A DNA stretch of 64,000 bases, from positions 264,624,687 to 264,688,686 of the forward strand of contig NC_069658.1 of NCBI RefSeq assembly GCF_027244095.1. Reading direction: 5' to 3'. The notes below the pieces were generated by a model. The model did no database searches and was not told the DNA's origin. It saw nothing but the letters and a program-made list of their open reading frames with translations. Source of the stretch: Hemicordylus capensis (Eukaryota; Chordata; Lepidosauria; Squamata; Cordylidae). Numbering within the stretch: the stretch's first letter is position 1; the number at the start of each line of letters is the position of its first letter. Shown in pieces: positions 10,545-19,788 of the stretch. The position numbers were made by a program, and so were the translations under genes.

Positions 10545-10836
10545 TGGTCCAGTAGCCCCTGCTATCTGAGCCAAAGAGACACCTTTTAAAGTGGTGATTC
10601 TCTGATATTTATCAGGTGGAGAGCAACTGGCCCTATCCAACCCCAGGACAGCATCCGTCCAGTGGCTGTTGCTGGTATCTGCCTTATTTTTCTTTTTAGA
10701 CAATGAGCCCTTTGGGGACAGGGGACCATCTTAGTTATGTATTCTTTATTCTATGTGTATTCTATGTACACTGCTTTAAGAACTTTGGTTGAGGATTGGT
10801 ATATAAGTATCCATAATAGTATTATTACTATTATTA
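10545..10836 (+). mobile_element. SINE with L2-like tail, diverged
   Basis: It has 'caccttttaaagtggtgatt', 'caactggccctatcca', 'gtggctgttgctggtatctg' and 'atgagccctttggggacag', but the 3' tail differs ('actgctttaagaactttgg') before an (ATT)n run at 10811-10850. Confidence 0.7.
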
Positions 10837-10837
10837 T

Positions 10838-11058
10838 TATTATTATTAACATTTTATATCCTGCTCTTCCTCCAAGGAGCCTAGAGTGGTGTACTAGATA
10901 CTTAGGTTTCTCCTCACAACAACCCTGTGAAGTACGTTAGGCTGAGAGAGAAGTGACTGGCCCAAAGTCACCCAGCTAGTATCATGGCTGAATGGGGATT
11001 TGAACTTGGGTCTCCCCGGTCCTAGTCCAGCTCTCTAACCACTACACCACTCTGGCTT
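10838..11058 (-). mobile_element. tRNA-derived SINE
   Basis: This is the reverse complement of the 5362 family: 'cctgctcttcctccaaggag', 'caacaaccctgtgaagta' and a B box in 'gatttgaacttgggtctccc', ending 'ctctaaccactacaccac'. Confidence 0.88.
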
Positions 11059-11104
11059 GTAGTAGTTGTCGTCGTAGTAGTATTACTGCTGCTGCTAATA
11101 CTAT

Positions 11105-11242
11105 GCCAGGGGGTCCCAACCCTGGGTCCCCAGAGACTGTTGGACTACAACTTCCATCATCCCCAGCCACTTTGGCCATTGTGTCTGGGGATGATGGGAG
11201 ATGTGAGCCAGCATCTGGGGACACAAGGTTGGGGATCCCCGT
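11105..11242. mobile_element. palindromic hAT-like MITE
   Basis: It begins 'cagggggtcccaaccctggg' and ends 'aaggttggggatccccgtg'. Inside, 'ggactacaacttccatcatc' is mirrored by 'gatgatgggagatgtgagcc'. The ends resemble CAGGGGTTCCCAACC-type hAT MITEs (compare 51580). Confidence 0.7.
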
Positions 11243-12140
11243 GATGGTACCCAGTGCCTGCCAAGCTGAAGTGGACCTTCTAAGTAGTTTAGAAAAAATG
11301 AAAACTGGACTTGTGACTGTTAGAAGATCAGCATTGGGTGGGAAGGTTCCCCCTCAACGAAGACCTTTTAGGGAAAGACTGCCTATAACCTTCAAAAGAG
11401 AACTGCATATGGCATTCCTTTTAAATCATAGTCTGCTTGGTTACATAAAAGAGGTTGTGAGGAGAAAGCATTATGAGTTGATTAAAAAAAGATGTTAATT
11501 ACTGCTCATATATTAATAGTTGGCTCAGGGAAGAAATGCAACCTCCTGTATATGAATGGCTAAATAAGCAGTTACGGCACACAGCACAGAAATAGTCCCG
11601 CTTACTCATCTTTCAGAGAGACAAAACACAATGAGAATGGATACGTTTTATTCAAATTGGTCTTCATATAAAACGTTTTGGTCGAAGCCTCGCAATCTAA
11701 CTCATTTGAAGCAACAATCGTATAATATACACACTAATTGTACAACCTATTAAGAGCATAATTGTGTAATGAGTATATATTTGTTTCATGATTTTGTATA
11801 GATGTGTGCAATTTAACACATGCATATGTAATTCTGGTTCATTTAGCATGGATAATGATTCTCAATTTTTTTTTGTAAAATGAATACCTTTTTTTTTTTT
11901 AATGAGCATACATTTTTACTCCATGCATTTTCCAGAAGTACTGTAAAAAGTGTTTAGGGCTGGTTCAAATGATATCAGCCCAGCATAATGAAAGAAAGAG
12001 GAGAGGCACTGAGAGCAGGCCCCTTAGGACGTCATCCCACTGATGACTGGACAGTGGACACCCACTCAGCACCTCCCTTCATCACTTCCGGGGTTTGTTG
12101 TTCTGAATGGTCCCTACAATACACACTACAAATATTTGTT
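11243..12140. other. unassigned AT-rich sequence
   Basis: No gene is seen. At about 11650-11730 'aaaacgttttggtcgaagcc' resembles the short palindromic ends seen in some Penelope-like elements, but this is too short to call. Confidence 0.3.
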
Positions 12141-12360
12141 TAAACAAGCATTTGTAGCATGTGTTTATTTATTTTTATTTATTATTATTATTTTATTATT
12201 AAAACTTTTATACTGCCCTTCCAAAAGGCTCAGGGCGGTTTACATTAAAACACCTTAAAATCAGTTAATAATTAAAATAAAAATTATAAAACATAACAAT
12301 AATTAACAATTAAAAACATCATAAAACTACAATTAAACAAACAATTTAAAAACAAATTTT

Positions 12361-12897
12361 TTAAAAAGCTGAGAAAGCCTGGCTGAAGAGATGTGTTTTC
12401 AGGTGTTTTCTGAAAATTGCAAGAGATGGGGAGGATCGTATCTCAGCAGGGAGTGCATTCCACAATCTCGGGGCAGCAGCTGAAAAGGCCCGTCTCTGTG
12501 TAGCCACCAAACGAGTTGGTGGCAACTGGAGACGGACCTCCTCAAGTGACCTCAGTGGCCGGTGGGGCTCATAGCGAAGAAGACGCTCTCTTAGATACCC
12601 GGGGCCTAAGCCGTTTAGGGCTTTATAAGTAATAACTAGCACTTTGTATTTTGCCCGGAAACCTACTGGCAGCCAGTGTAACTCCATCAACAAAGGAGTA
12701 ATGTGGTCTCTCCGAGATGACCCAGAGACCAACCTGGCTGCCGCATTCTGAACCAACTGAAGTTTCCAGACTACGTACAAAGGAAGCCCCACGTAGAGCG
12801 CATTACAGAAGTCCAGTCTGGAGGTTACCAACAAATGTACCACTGTTTTGAGGTCACTGATCTCAAGAAACGGGCGCAGCTGGCGTATAGAAGGCAT
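12361..12897 (-). CDS. L2 ORF, C-terminal part after frameshift
   Basis: The 178-residue frame holds the post-RT region typical of L2: 'LVTSRLDFCNALYVGLP', 'LQLVQNAAARLVSGSSRRDH', 'PLLMELHWLPV', 'YKVLVITYKALNGLGPGYL' and 'LWNALPAEIRSS'. It overlaps the end of the 843-residue frame by 35 bases in another register, so an indel near 12880-12895 separates the two. In a whole L2 this stretch is continuous with the reverse transcriptase. Confidence 0.88.
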   Translation of the reverse strand: MPSIRQLRPFLEISDLKTVVHLLVTSRLDFCNALYVGLPLYVVWKLQLVQNAAARLVSGSSRRDHITPLLMELHWLPVGFRAKYKVLVITYKALNGLGPGYLRERLLRYEPHRPLRSLEEVRLQLPPTRLVATQRRAFSAAAPRLWNALPAEIRSSPSLAIFRKHLKTHLFSQAFSAF

Positions 12898-15394
12898 TCC
12901 TGGCCACCGCCTCAGCCTGAGAAACCAAGGAGAGACGTTGATCCAGAAGTACTCCCAGACTGCGAACCTGTTCCTTTTGGGGAAGTGTGACCCCGTCTAG
13001 AACAGGCAGATCAAAATCGTCTCTAGAGTTCTGACCCCGCACAATAAGTACCTCCGTCTTATCTGGATTCAGCTTCAGTTTATTCTCCCTCATCCAGCCC
13101 ATTACTGCTTCCAGGCAGGCATTTAGGGAGGATATGCCAACTCCTGAAGAAGTTGACGTGGAGAAGTAGATCTGGGTGTCATCAGCATACTGATAACACC
13201 CAGCTCCAAATCCCCTGATGATCTCTCCCAGCGGTTTCATGTAGATGTTAAAAAGCATTGGAGAGAGTATGGAGCCTTGAGGAACACCATACCTAAGCTC
13301 AGATTTTGAAGAGCAACAATCTCCAATCGACACCATCTGGAATCTGTCCGAGAGGTAGGAGCGGAACCACTGAAAAACAATGCCTCCCACCCCCAACTCC
13401 CTCAGACGTTCCAGAAGGATACTATGGTCGATAGTATCGAAAGCCGCCGAGAGATCCAAGAGGACCAACAGAGTCACACTTCCTCTGTCCATTGCCAATT
13501 GGAGATCATCCATCAGGCCGACCAAGGCAGTCTCCACCCCATAGCCCGCCCGAAAACCAGTTTGAAATGGGTCTAGATAATCAGTTTCCTCCAAGACTGC
13601 CTGGAGCTGAGAGGCCACCACCCTCTCAATTACCTTGCCCAACCATGGGAGATTGGAAACCAGCCTATAATTGCTCAACTCTGAGGGATCTAACGCAGGC
13701 TTCTTTAGAAGAGGTCTAATAATTGCCTCCTTAAGACAAGGAGGCACCCTGCCCTCCCTCAGAGAAGCATTTATGATTTCTACCAGGCCGCCTACAACAG
13801 CCTCCCTGCTAGATAGAACAAGCCATGTTGGACAAGGGTCAAGAGGACAAGTGGTAGGCCTCACCGCTCCAAGCAGCTTGTCCACATCCTCAGGAGTCAC
13901 AAACTGAAATTGATCCAGCCGAATCATATAAGAGGGGTTGTCGGACACCTCCAGTTCAGACATCAGATTAATTGTGGAGTCTCCATCTAGGTCGGCCCGA
14001 ATCCGAGAGATTTTGTCTGCGAAAAATTCATTAAACACACCACAGCGGGTAACTGATGCTTCCAAATTCTGGTTCAAGGGAGAGGGAGCAGATACTAGTC
14101 CCCTGACAACCCTGAACAACTCCGCTGGACGTGAACTCGCAGAGGCAATACGGGCAGAAAAGAACCGCTTCTTTGCCGCACGTATCGCCTGAGCATAGAT
14201 CTTTAAATGTGCTCTATGTTGTAATCTGTCGGATTCGAGTAGAGTTTTTCTCCACTTGCGCTCCAGTCGCCTACCTTGCCGCTTCAGCCCCCGTAGATCT
14301 TCCGTATACCAAGGGGCCAATTTTGAAGCAGGTCGGAGGGGACGCTTAGGAGCAATCGTGTCTACTGCCCTGGTAAGCAAGTTGTTCCAGTTTTCAACCA
14401 GGGCATCAACAGGATCACCTGCAGAGCCAACATTAAATCCCTCCAAGGATCCTTGGAATCCTACCGGATCCAGTAACCTCTTCGGGCGGACCATTCTAAT
14501 AGGCCCCTCGCCCCTGCGGAGGTGGGAAGTGGTTGTAAGTCCAACCTTAACCAGATGGTGGTCCGTCCATGACAGCGGGGAGATCGAAGGAGTCCCCACC
14601 CACGGAGCACCACCCTGATCAGAATAAAAGACCAAATCAAGCGTGTGACCTGCAATATGCGTCGATCCAGAGACCGCTTGGGATAGGCCCATAGTCGTCA
14701 TGGCCGCTATGAACTCCTGAGCTGCCCCAGACAAATTGGTCCCAAAATGAACATTGAAGTCCCCCAGCACCAAAAGTCTGGGAGACTCCAACGCAAGTTC
14801 CGCGACCAAGTCCGTGAGCTCAGTAAGGGATTCCGTTGGGCAGCGGGGCGATCGGTACACCAACAGAAGTCCCAATCTATCCCTGGTCCCCAAACTCAAG
14901 TACACACATTCGATATGGTCCGATACCCTAACAGGGACCCTGGTAAGGGAGATGTTATCCTTATAGACCACAGCCACTCCACCTCCCCGCCCACGTCCCC
15001 TCACCTGCTCCTCTACAGAATATCCTGGCGGGAGAAGCTGGGACCAAACTGGACCACCAGCCTCCCCCAACCAAGTCTCAGTAATACACATCAGGTCGGC
15101 CCCTTCATCCATGATCAAATCATGGATGAGTTCTGATTTATTTTGGACCGACCTGGCATTGCAGAGAAGCAAGGTAAGGTTATGTGGGATGTTGGCAGTG
15201 CTCCCCGAGATCAAAGAGCTGGCAGGAGAGCCGGAAAGGGGGACAGCTATTAGATTTCTGACCACCCTTCCCCCGGAACAGCCTGCGGACCTGCCAGCGT
15301 TACTTCTTCTATTCCCCACCACCACAGGAATAGCAGCCCCACCTTCAACGAAGGCATTTCCTGGCTCCCCATCTCCAGACAAACCCACACACAT
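12863..15394 (-). CDS. L2 ORF: endonuclease and reverse transcriptase
   Basis: An 843-residue frame codes for the enzymes that copy L2 RNA into DNA at the target site. Residues ~74-290 are an APE-type endonuclease: 'LLLCNARS' (catalytic Asn), 'CITETW' (Glu), 'LVLGDFNVHFG' (Asp/Asn) and 'SWTDHHLV'. Residues ~490-790 are the reverse transcriptase: 'SNYRLVSNLPWLGKVIERVV', 'LLVLLDLSAAFDTIDH', 'YGVPQGSILSPMLFNIYMKP' and 'CYQYADDTQIYF' with the YADD active site at ~736-739. 'LDLSAAFDTIDH' and 'FNIYMKPLGE' are L2-clade hallmarks. The last ~8 residues are out of frame, a result of the shift near 12885. An in-frame stop lies only seven codons before the ATG. Confidence 0.93.
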   Translation of the reverse strand: MCVGLSGDGEPGNAFVEGGAAIPVVVGNRRSNAGRSAGCSGGRVVRNLIAVPLSGSPASSLISGSTANIPHNLTLLLCNARSVQNKSELIHDLIMDEGADLMCITETWLGEAGGPVWSQLLPPGYSVEEQVRGRGRGGGVAVVYKDNISLTRVPVRVSDHIECVYLSLGTRDRLGLLLVYRSPRCPTESLTELTDLVAELALESPRLLVLGDFNVHFGTNLSGAAQEFIAAMTTMGLSQAVSGSTHIAGHTLDLVFYSDQGGAPWVGTPSISPLSWTDHHLVKVGLTTTSHLRRGEGPIRMVRPKRLLDPVGFQGSLEGFNVGSAGDPVDALVENWNNLLTRAVDTIAPKRPLRPASKLAPWYTEDLRGLKRQGRRLERKWRKTLLESDRLQHRAHLKIYAQAIRAAKKRFFSARIASASSRPAELFRVVRGLVSAPSPLNQNLEASVTRCGVFNEFFADKISRIRADLDGDSTINLMSELEVSDNPSYMIRLDQFQFVTPEDVDKLLGAVRPTTCPLDPCPTWLVLSSREAVVGGLVEIINASLREGRVPPCLKEAIIRPLLKKPALDPSELSNYRLVSNLPWLGKVIERVVASQLQAVLEETDYLDPFQTGFRAGYGVETALVGLMDDLQLAMDRGSVTLLVLLDLSAAFDTIDHSILLERLRELGVGGIVFQWFRSYLSDRFQMVSIGDCCSSKSELRYGVPQGSILSPMLFNIYMKPLGEIIRGFGAGCYQYADDTQIYFSTSTSSGVGISSLNACLEAVMGWMRENKLKLNPDKTEVLIVRGQNSRDDFDLPVLDGVTLPQKEQVRSLGVLLDQRLSLVSQAEAVARNAFYTPAAPVS

Positions 15395-15412
15395 TACAAC
15401 TTCAGCCCAACC

Positions 15413-16213
15413 TCAGCACAACCTAAAACTGATTGAACAGAAGCCTCCCTCTATACAAATGGTTGGACAAAGTGTCCAGCCCTCGCCCTCGTTTCTCACC
15501 CGAAGTGGCTCCCCCAAAGGGGCAACCCCCTTTGGTGTCGCCCCTTCGGTGGTGACCCCGCCGGTGGCAGGCCCACCGCCACTGGCAGTCTTCCTATATA
15601 GGCTGAGCAGTAAGCTCAGCAGGTGGAACCAGGAAAAAAACTGCCCACTCACCCTTACAACCCCAGTCCTGCAAAGCCTCTCCACAAGCAGTCCTGGGAG
15701 AAGCAGATGGCAACCCAGGAGGGCAGAAGAGAAGAGGCAAACACCCCAGTCTCTCACCCTGGGGGAGATGGAATCCTCTTCTCCAGCAGGCTTCTGGGGG
15801 CTTTGGCTACTGGCAGTCTTCCTATATAGGCTGAGCAGTAAGCTCAGCAGGTGGAACCAGGGGAAAAACTGCCCACTCACCCTTACAACCCCAGTCCTGC
15901 AAAGCCTCTCCACAAGCAGTCCTGGGAGAAGCAGATGGCAACCCAGGAGGGCAGAAGAGAAGAGGCAAACACCCCAGTCTCTCACCCTGGGGGAGATGGA
16001 ATCCTCTTCTCCAGCAGGCTTCTGGGGGCTTTGGCTACTGGCAGTCTTCCTATATAGGCTGAGCAGTAAGCTCAGCAGGTGGAACCAGGGAAAAAACTGC
16101 CCACTCACCCTTACAACCCCAGTCCTGCAAAGCCTCTCCACAAGCAGTCCTGGGAGAAGCAGATGGCAACCCAGGAGGGCAGAAGAGAAGAGGCAAACAC
16201 CCCAGTCTCTCAC
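15413..16213 (-). CDS. open frame through the L2 5' monomers (76-residue repeats)
   Basis: The frame is 266 residues on the L2 sense strand. Because the monomer is 228 bases (3 x 76), the frame stays open through all copies. Each unit reads 'RDWGVCLFSSALLGC', 'LPGLLVERLCRTGV', 'GQFFPWFHLLSLLLSLYR' and 'KPAGEEDSISPRV', with two hydrophobic stretches. It ends at a stop seven codons before the ATG of the enzyme frame and in the same register. I know of no L2 protein of this kind, so it is probably non-coding promoter DNA that happens to be open. Confidence 0.25.
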   Translation of the reverse strand: MRDWGVCLFSSALLGCHLLLPGLLVERLCRTGVVRVSGQFFPWFHLLSLLLSLYRKTASSQSPQKPAGEEDSISPRVRDWGVCLFSSALLGCHLLLPGLLVERLCRTGVVRVSGQFFPWFHLLSLLLSLYRKTASSQSPQKPAGEEDSISPRVRDWGVCLFSSALLGCHLLLPGLLVERLCRTGVVRVSGQFFSWFHLLSLLLSLYRKTASGGGPATGGVTTEGATPKGVAPLGEPLRVRNEGEGWTLCPTICIEGGFCSISFRLC

Positions 16214-16245
16214 CCTGGGGGAGATGGAATCCTCTTCTCCTCTTC
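15581..16245 (-). promoter_or_regulatory. L2 5' monomer array (3 x 228 bp), likely promoter
   Basis: 'actggcagtcttcctatata' starts at 15581, 15809 and 16037, exactly 228 bases apart. The copies differ at only a few bases, mainly in an A/G run. Each holds CCTATATAGG (15593-15602, 15821-15830, 16049-16058), a perfect palindrome that is both a CArG box (CC(A/T)6GG, bound by SRF) and TATA-like. Next to it is a 7-bp stem, GCTGAGC...GCTCAGC. By analogy with the tandem promoter monomers of rodent L1 elements, this may drive L2 transcription toward lower coordinates. Function is inferred. Confidence 0.65.
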
Positions 16246-16516
16246 TCCAGCAGGTTTAGGGATGAACAACCCCCACAGGTGATCAAGAGTTGTGCCGAAA
16301 GGGCAACGGCCATCCCAACATGCACCAACCCTCTTTATTCATGTGTTCTGGGCCGGTTATCTTAGAACCTGCCCTTAGTCAGGTTTAGGATTGCCAATTT
16401 TCAAATCAACCCTTGCCCATCTAATGGCAGTCTGATCTGCAGAAATGGGTAGGTGATATTTAGCTCCAAAGGGCCATCTGCTGATTTTTGTATATTTTCA
16501 CATTTATATTTTGATT

Positions 16517-16965
16517 GATTGATTAAGTGCTGTCAAGTCGGCGTCAGCCCTTAGCGACCACATAGATAGATTCTCTCCAGGATGATCTGTCTTTAACTTG
16601 GCCTTTAAGGTCTCTCAGTGGTGCATTCATTGCTGTCGTAATCGAGTCCATCCACCTTGCCGATGGTCGTCCTCTTCTTCTCTTTCCTTCAGCTTTTCCC
16701 AGCATTATGGACTTCTCAAGGGAGCTGGATCTTCGCATAATGTGTACGAAGTATGATACTTTGAGACTGGCCATTTGTGCCTCAAGTGAAAATTCTGGAT
16801 TGATTTGTTCTATGATCCATTTGTTTGTTTTCCTGGCTGTCCATGGTATTCTCAAAAGTCTTCTCCAGCAGCACCAAAGTTCAAAAGCATCAGTACTTGT
16901 TCTATCTTGCTTCTTCAAAGTCCAGCTTTCGCATCCATAGAGTGTCACGGGGAAAACCACTGTCC
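16517..16965 (-). mobile_element. BovB (RTE-clade) LINE 3' fragment
   Basis: Minus-strand translation gives 'VTLYGCESWTLKKQD', 'DAFELWCCWRRLLRIPWTAR', 'HIMRRSSSLEKSIMLGKAEG' and 'RRRGRPSARWMDSITTAMN', the conserved C-terminal region of RTE/BovB. The frame is open over 138 residues. BovB is known for horizontal transfer among squamates, ruminants and ticks. Confidence 0.9.
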
Positions 16966-16967
16966 GA

Positions 16968-17374
16968 ACAAATTACATTACATTTTTATCCTGCCCTTCC
17001 TCCAAGGAGATCAGAGCAATGTACAGTGTTCAGTCCCCACAACATGGTATCCTCACAACCCCGCCTTATATCGAGTCAGAACTTGGGTCCATCTGGCTTA
17101 GTGTAGTCTACCGTGCCTGACAGCAGCTCTGCAAGATTTCAGGCAGGAGTCTCGTAGTCCTACCTGGAGATGCTGCCAGGGATGGAACAGAGGAATTTCT
17201 GCATGATAAGCAGGTGCTCTAGCACTGAGCTATGGTCCCACACCAGAGGTAGGTTAAGATAAGAGATAAGTGACGGGCCCAAGATAATCCAGTGAGCTTC
17301 CAGGCTGCATGAGGAACCGAACCTGAGCTTCTCTGGTTCTAGTTCTGCACTCTAACCACTATACCGTACTCCAC
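16968..17374 (-). mobile_element. tRNA-derived SINE split by another SINE
   Basis: The 3' part (16968-17095, 'cctgcccttcctccaaggag') and the 5' part (17246-17374, ending 'ctctaaccactataccgtac') belong to the 5362 family. The SINE at 17097-17245 lies between them. Confidence 0.75.
17097..17245 (-). mobile_element. tRNA-Ala-headed SINE with the 5S-SINE body
   Basis: Read on the minus strand it starts 'gggaccatagctcagtgcta' and 'gagcacctgctt', an A box like that of tRNA-Ala, then 'ccctggcagcatctccagg', 'gagactcctgcctg' and 'ctaagccagatggacc'. That body matches the 5S-headed SINE at 6247. Confidence 0.7.
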
Positions 17375-17454
17375 ATTCATACATGCTGTCAAAAGGCCAC
17401 TAACAGATTGGTCTCCAAGACGTCCCGAAGAGGCCATATTACGCCAGTTTTTTT

Positions 17455-17915
17455 AAAAAACCACACTGACCAGCAATAGGTTTTGGGGCAAAATACAAAG
17501 TGTGGGTTATTACCTATAAAGTCCTTAATGGCTTGGGCCCAGGATATTTAAGAGAACGCCTTCTTCATTTTGAATCCTGCCACCTATTCAGATCTTCAGG
17601 GGAGGTTCGTCTGAGGGTGCCGCCAGCTTGTTTGGTGGCGACTCAGAGGCAGGCCTTCTCTGTAGTTGCCCCAGGGCTGTGGAATGCACTTCCTGATGAG
17701 ATTAGAACTGCTCCATCCCTGTTGGCTTTTAGGAAATGACTGAAGACACATCTCTTCAGCCAAGCTTTTTAGCCATTTTGGTAGTTTTAATGGGTATTTT
17801 AGTTTGATTTTTTTAATATGATTTAATTGTTAAGTTTTCTTTGTTTTTATTGTTGTAAACCACCTACAGACTTCAGTAGTGGGCAGTATACAAATATGTT
17901 AAATAAACAAACAAA
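17455..17915 (+). mobile_element. L2 LINE 3' end
   Basis: It encodes 'WVITYKVLNGLGPGYLRERL', 'GEVRLRVPPACLVATQR' and 'LWNALPDEIRTAPSL' (17500-17739). The 3' UTR and tail follow ('aaaccacctacagacttc...gggcagtatacaaata', then (ACAA)n). Confidence 0.9.
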
Positions 17916-17998
17916 CAAGGCTAGGCTGGTGTTTTGATTCTGTTCCCACTGGCCAGTTAGCAACCTTAGTTGGGTTGGCTTGGTGAGGAGACAATATA

Positions 17999-18778
17999 CA
18001 GGTGAAACTCGGAAAATTAGAATATCGTGCAAAAGTCCATTAATTTCAGTAATGCAAATTAAAAGGTGAAACTGATATATGAGACAGATGCATTACATGC
18101 AAAGCGAGATAAGTCAAGCCTTAATTTGGTATAATTGTGATGATCATGGCGTACAGCTCATGAAAACCCCAAATCCACAATCTCAGAAAATTAGAATATT
18201 ACATGGAACCAAGAAGACAAGGATTGAAGAATAGAACAATATCAGACCTCTGAAAAGTATAAGCATGCATATGTATTCAGTACTTGGTTTGGGCCCCTTT
18301 TGCAGCAATTACTGCCTCAATGTGGCGTGGCATGGATGCTATCAGCCTGTGGCACTGATGAGGTATTATGGAAGACCAGGATGCTTCATTAGCAGCCTTC
18401 AGCAATTCTGCATTGTTTGGTCTCATGTCTCTCATCCTTCTCTTGGCAAAGCCCCATAGATTCTCTATGGGGTCAGGTCAGGCGAGTTTGCTGGCCAATC
18501 AAGCACAGTACACTGTATACTTTTCAGAGGTCCAATATTGTTCTATTCTTCAATCCTTGTCTTCTTGGTTCCATGTAATATTCTAATTTTCTGGGATTGT
18601 GGATTTGGGGTTCTCATGAGCTGTACGCCATGATCGTCACAATTATAACAAATTAAGGCTTGACTTATCTCGCTTTGCATGTAATGCATCTGTCTCATAT
18701 ATCAGTTTCACCTTTTAATTTGCATTACTGAAATTAATGAACTTTTGCATGATATTCTAATTTTCCGAGTTTCACCTG
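17999..18778. mobile_element. Tc1-like element, deletion derivative with ~263-bp inverted repeats
   Basis: The ends are CAGGTGAAACTCGG and its complement inside TA duplications (17997-17998, 18779-18780). Long inverted repeats span about 17999-18261 and 18516-18778 and are nearly identical. The central ~250 bases keep the end of a Tc1 transposase on the minus strand: 'PIENLWGFAKRRMRDM', with the last catalytic Glu, then 'HQCHRLIASMPRHIEAVI'. The N-terminal DNA-binding part and the first two catalytic Asp are gone, so it cannot move alone. Confidence 0.9.
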
Positions 18779-18844
18779 TAGGTTACGGTTTTAGCAGGTC
18801 GGGTGCTTTAATGTACATGCTGTCTGATTCCCTTTAAAATGTTT

Positions 18845-18905
18845 GTATGTATGTATGTATCATATTTCTATACCGCCTGACGTGCGGTATATCTAAGTTA
18901 AAATA
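18845..18905 (-). mobile_element. short L2-type 3' tail
   Basis: (GTAT)n is followed by 'atatttctataccgcctgac', the reverse complement of an L2 tail. Confidence 0.55.
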
Positions 18906-18920
18906 TAGTAGTGTTACGGT

Positions 18921-19050
18921 CAGTGTTCCCTCTGACAGGGATTCCCAGATGTTGTTGACTACAACTCCCATAATCCCCAAGCAAAAGCCATTGCAGCTGG
19001 GGATTCTGGGAGTTGTAGTCAACAACATCTGGAAATCCCTGTTAGAGAGT
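18921..19050. mobile_element. palindromic MITE ('CTACAACTCCC' hairpin)
   Basis: 'cagtgttccctctgacaggg' leads to 'gttgactacaactcccataa', mirrored by 'attctgggagttgtagtcaa' and 'atccctgttagagag'. The right end is altered. Confidence 0.82.
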
Positions 19051-19703
19051 GTGTATGTACTGCAATCTGCCCTGGGACCTGGGGATAGGACGGGCTTAGG
19101 ACTGCCATTTTTATTTCTGAGAGGACTATTGGGCATGACAGCTGCCAGATAAGTAGGAATTATAGCCACTGAAACTTTATCCAGTATTTAATCTCTCTTC
19201 TTGGGGAAGCTGCAGCTACTGAATATCTGCCTAACATATGACAGAAACAGAACTAGGCAGACAGCAGATACAGGTTCCCGTAACACAACCCTATTAAAAT
19301 GCGGTGTCCCTGATGCCCAGCTCCTCTCTCTTCAAGGTCAAGGTCAAAGCCAACCTGACTATTGTTCAACCCTGCTGACTGAGGTTTGCTGGAGGCCATT
19401 CATTCATTCAAGGTGAACAAAGCAATGGCTCCCCCTTCTGGCAATAAGTGAAATAACAATTAGCTGTATCCCTTTGATCCCTCCTCTCTCCTCCCTGGCA
19501 CCAAGGTTGCCAACGGACCAGTTCTTATGCTTTGACACACACACTTGAATTTCAGCAGGTGAAGATTTTCACAGCATGATAATAAACGTGTCCTGCTAAT
19601 GTCTGCACATAAAGACACAGATGCAGTCGCTGGTTGAAAAGATGGTAATATGAGCAAGGGGTGCTGGTTCAGGCTTCCTGATTTTGTTTTATGAGACTCT
19701 ATG

Positions 19704-19704
<1 letters not shown>

Positions 19705-19748
<44 letters not shown>
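19705..19748. repeat. (GT)n microsatellite
   Basis: About 21 GT units. Confidence 0.95.
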
Positions 19749-19749
<1 letters not shown>

Positions 19750-19788
19750 ACGGTATGCTGAATGTGTTTATATGTTATTCTGTAGGGC

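Larger units (their letters stand above)
12150..16340 (-). mobile_element. L2 LINE, nearly whole and young
   Basis: Read on the minus strand: 5' monomer array (about 16245-15581), an endonuclease/reverse-transcriptase frame (15394-12863, continuing at 12897-12361), an AT-rich 3' UTR and a 3' tail 'aaccgccctgagccttttgg' / 'aagggcagtataaaa' followed by (ATAATA)n at about 12240-12150. The open frames and near-identical monomers mark it as the youngest LINE in the window. One frameshift near 12885 splits the protein. Monomer number sets the 5' end, and the exact end between 16245 and 16340 is uncertain. The same family occurs as old fragments at 17455, 37437, 26035, 56263 and 61080. Confidence 0.9.

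Noticed and set aside
11640-11740. Penelope-like element end
   Set aside because: Only a short 'aaaacgttttggtcgaagcc' resemblance, with no reverse transcriptase or GIY-YIG frame near it.
13492-14655. Several plus-strand frames of 70-120 residues
   Set aside because: They are shadows of the minus-strand L2 reverse transcriptase and endonuclease.
15111-16259. 382-residue open frame on the plus strand
   Set aside because: It is antisense to the L2 5' array and start of the EN/RT frame. It is open because the 228-bp unit keeps frame, and it shows no domain.
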